Below are positions 62,937 to 64,000 of a stretch of 64,000 bases of DNA, one piece after another. The notes under the pieces are model-generated. The model made no database searches, was not told the DNA's origin, and saw only the letters and a program-made list of their open reading frames with translations. The position numbers were made by a program, and so were the translations under genes. Each line of letters starts with the position of its first letter. The stretch's first letter is position 1. This DNA is from an uncultured bacterium (GTDB taxonomy: Bacteria; Planctomycetota; UBA1135; GCA-002686595), in NCBI GenBank assembly GCA_937905825.1, contig CALCXM010000083.1:62001-126000 (forward strand), written 5' to 3'.

Positions 62937-64000
62937 ATGAAATCCTCTTCGCTCGTTTTCGGATTCCTTGTCGCCCTCTTGCTGGCGTTGGGGCTCTTCC
63001 AGTTGCGCGGCGAGACGGGCGCCCGCGAAGTCGGAGCGGGGATCGCGCCGGGCTTGACGGAGCTGCCTGCAGAGCACGGGGGCATAAGTCAGGCTCTGCC
63101 AACAGCCGATCCGCTGCAATCGAATGTGCAAGCCTCGCATCTCGCGGAGGATGGCGCTGTGGGACGGGAAGCTACGCGTTCTGACGCGCTCGACACGCTC
63201 AAGCTGGGTTCCATAAGCGGCCGTGTGCTGCTCGCCGGGCAACCGGCCGAGGGCGTGTCGGTCTCCCTGAGATGGACTGGGCCCGCTCCCACCCCACTCA
63301 CTTCCGAACAGAGAGAAGAACTCCAAGCGACGCTAGAAGACGACAGCTTGGACGACGAAACCATGGTCCGAATGCTCGAGCGACTCGGACAGGGACAGGG
63401 ATTGATCATCACCAGCTACAGCGACGCGACGTCCCAATCCGACCTCCCTGCGGAACTCAACGCTCCCCTGCAACAGCGGACGCAGAAGGACGGGGAGTAC
63501 AACTTCGAAGAGCTTGAACCTGGCGTTTACACCATCACCTACGCCTTCCCCTTCAAGGACAACTTCGAACGGTCGCGAGTGAACGGGAAGTCCGAGGTCG
63601 AGAAAACCCTCACCATGATGAATCCCATGGATGTGCGTTTGACGGACGTCAGCCTGCCGAACGAAGCGGAGTACTTGCGAGTGCGAACGACTCCCGCGAT
63701 CAACGCTAGCATTCGGGTCCGCAGCGATCGGGAAGGCCTGTCCGTCTACATTCTAAGCGAGAGTTCGCGCGGCAGAGAACTCATAGGCCAAACGGGTCCG
63801 GACGGGGAACTCAGCTTCCCCTGGCACGAGCAGGAACTGGTCAGCCTTTCGATCAGTGATCACTACCGCGTCCTCAACTCAACGAACGCGAATGTCATCC
63901 TCGCACCCGACGGAGAAACCGTCGTCGATCTGCCCTCGGTTTGGGGCAGCCTACGGATCCTACTGCCCGAGGGCACGCAAGCTGTCGAACACGAAGCGGC
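62937..64000 (+). CDS. Secreted protein with carboxypeptidase-regulatory-like domain (paralog 2), cut at window edge
   Basis: Open from ATG 62937 to the right edge (about 354 codons). Signal peptide/anchor (SLVFGFLVALLLALGLFQL), then ISGRVLLAGQPAEGVSVSLRW, DGEYNFEELEPGVYTITYAFPFKDN, LTDVSLPNEAEYLRVRTTP, GPDGELSFPWHE and APDGETVVDLPSVWGSLRILLPEG, matching the previous protein block by block. 24 bases after it. A tandem duplication; the C-terminus is outside the window. Confidence 0.75.
   Translation, partial: MKSSSLVFGFLVALLLALGLFQLRGETGAREVGAGIAPGLTELPAEHGGISQALPTADPLQSNVQASHLAEDGAVGREATRSDALDTLKLGSISGRVLLAGQPAEGVSVSLRWTGPAPTPLTSEQREELQATLEDDSLDDETMVRMLERLGQGQGLIITSYSDATSQSDLPAELNAPLQQRTQKDGEYNFEELEPGVYTITYAFPFKDNFERSRVNGKSEVEKTLTMMNPMDVRLTDVSLPNEAEYLRVRTTPAINASIRVRSDREGLSVYILSESSRGRELIGQTGPDGELSFPWHEQELVSLSISDHYRVLNSTNANVILAPDGETVVDLPSVWGSLRILLPEGTQAVEHEA

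Overview
The window (about 60-65% GC by eye, many GTG/TTG starts, many 4-base ATGA/GTGA gene overlaps) looks like a chromosomal segment of a Gram-negative (diderm) heterotrophic bacterium. A complete aerotolerance (Bat) operon, a second MoxR/DUF58 operon, beta-oxidation and acyl-CoA carboxylase genes, the succinylase branch of lysine/diaminopimelate synthesis, a sulfatase-fold lipoprotein, a membrane-anchored BRCT protein and many glycosyltransferases would suit a member of Planctomycetota or a related lineage. That assignment is an inference; no rRNA or other phylogenetic marker was read. There is no phage, insertion sequence or CRISPR array. One tRNA gene (Gln) is present.

Layout. 1-7.1 kb (minus): an operon running from a patatin-like lipase fused to a ferredoxin through a multi-span membrane protein, DUF4129, DUF4350, MoxR and DUF58 proteins; past it, running off the left edge, is the start of selD (selenophosphate synthetase), whose active-site codon is an in-frame UGA. 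7.2-10.8 kb (plus): thiolase and a FadJ-type multifunctional enzyme (beta-oxidation). 10.9-13.0 kb (plus): a GspE/PilB ATPase and a single-domain receiver. 13.1-15.4 kb (minus): dapE-dapD and a zinc-ribbon membrane protein. 15.5-20.0 kb: a secreted helical protein, a two-domain phosphotransferase/P-loop kinase, and a degenerate beta-lactamase-fold protein. 20.4-24.0 kb (minus): a three-gene acyl-CoA (probably propionyl-CoA) carboxylase. 24.2-30.7 kb: sulfatase-fold lipoprotein, orphan secreted protein, tRNA-Gln, tatC-cinA, and a coiled-coil/BRCT membrane protein. 30.9-33.1 kb (plus): coaE and rho.

33.1-37.7 kb and 48.3-51.9 kb hold six glycosyltransferases (surface polysaccharide), separated by trxB, an inositol-monophosphatase-family gene, an ABC exporter pair, a glycerophosphodiesterase/glycerol-3-phosphate dehydrogenase/outer-membrane-type protein operon, a cardiolipin synthase and a histidine phosphatase. 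52.4-61.3 kb (minus) is an eight-gene Bat operon (moxR, DUF58, a BatD-like accessory gene, batA, batB, batC, batD, batE), and 61.6-64.0 kb begins a tandem family of secreted proteins with a carboxypeptidase-regulatory-like domain, the second cut by the window edge.

The most notable things are the UGA-containing selD start with a perfect 8-bp hairpin directly after the UGA, the patatin-ferredoxin fusion heading a MoxR operon, the membrane-anchored BRCT protein, a glycosyltransferase with a long coiled-coil tail, several enzyme-fold proteins that lack a key catalytic residue, a 24-bp tandem repeat in the tail of a glycosyltransferase gene, a shared palindromic motif upstream of selD and an orphan secreted protein, and promoters that appear to place start codons at or next to the transcription start.
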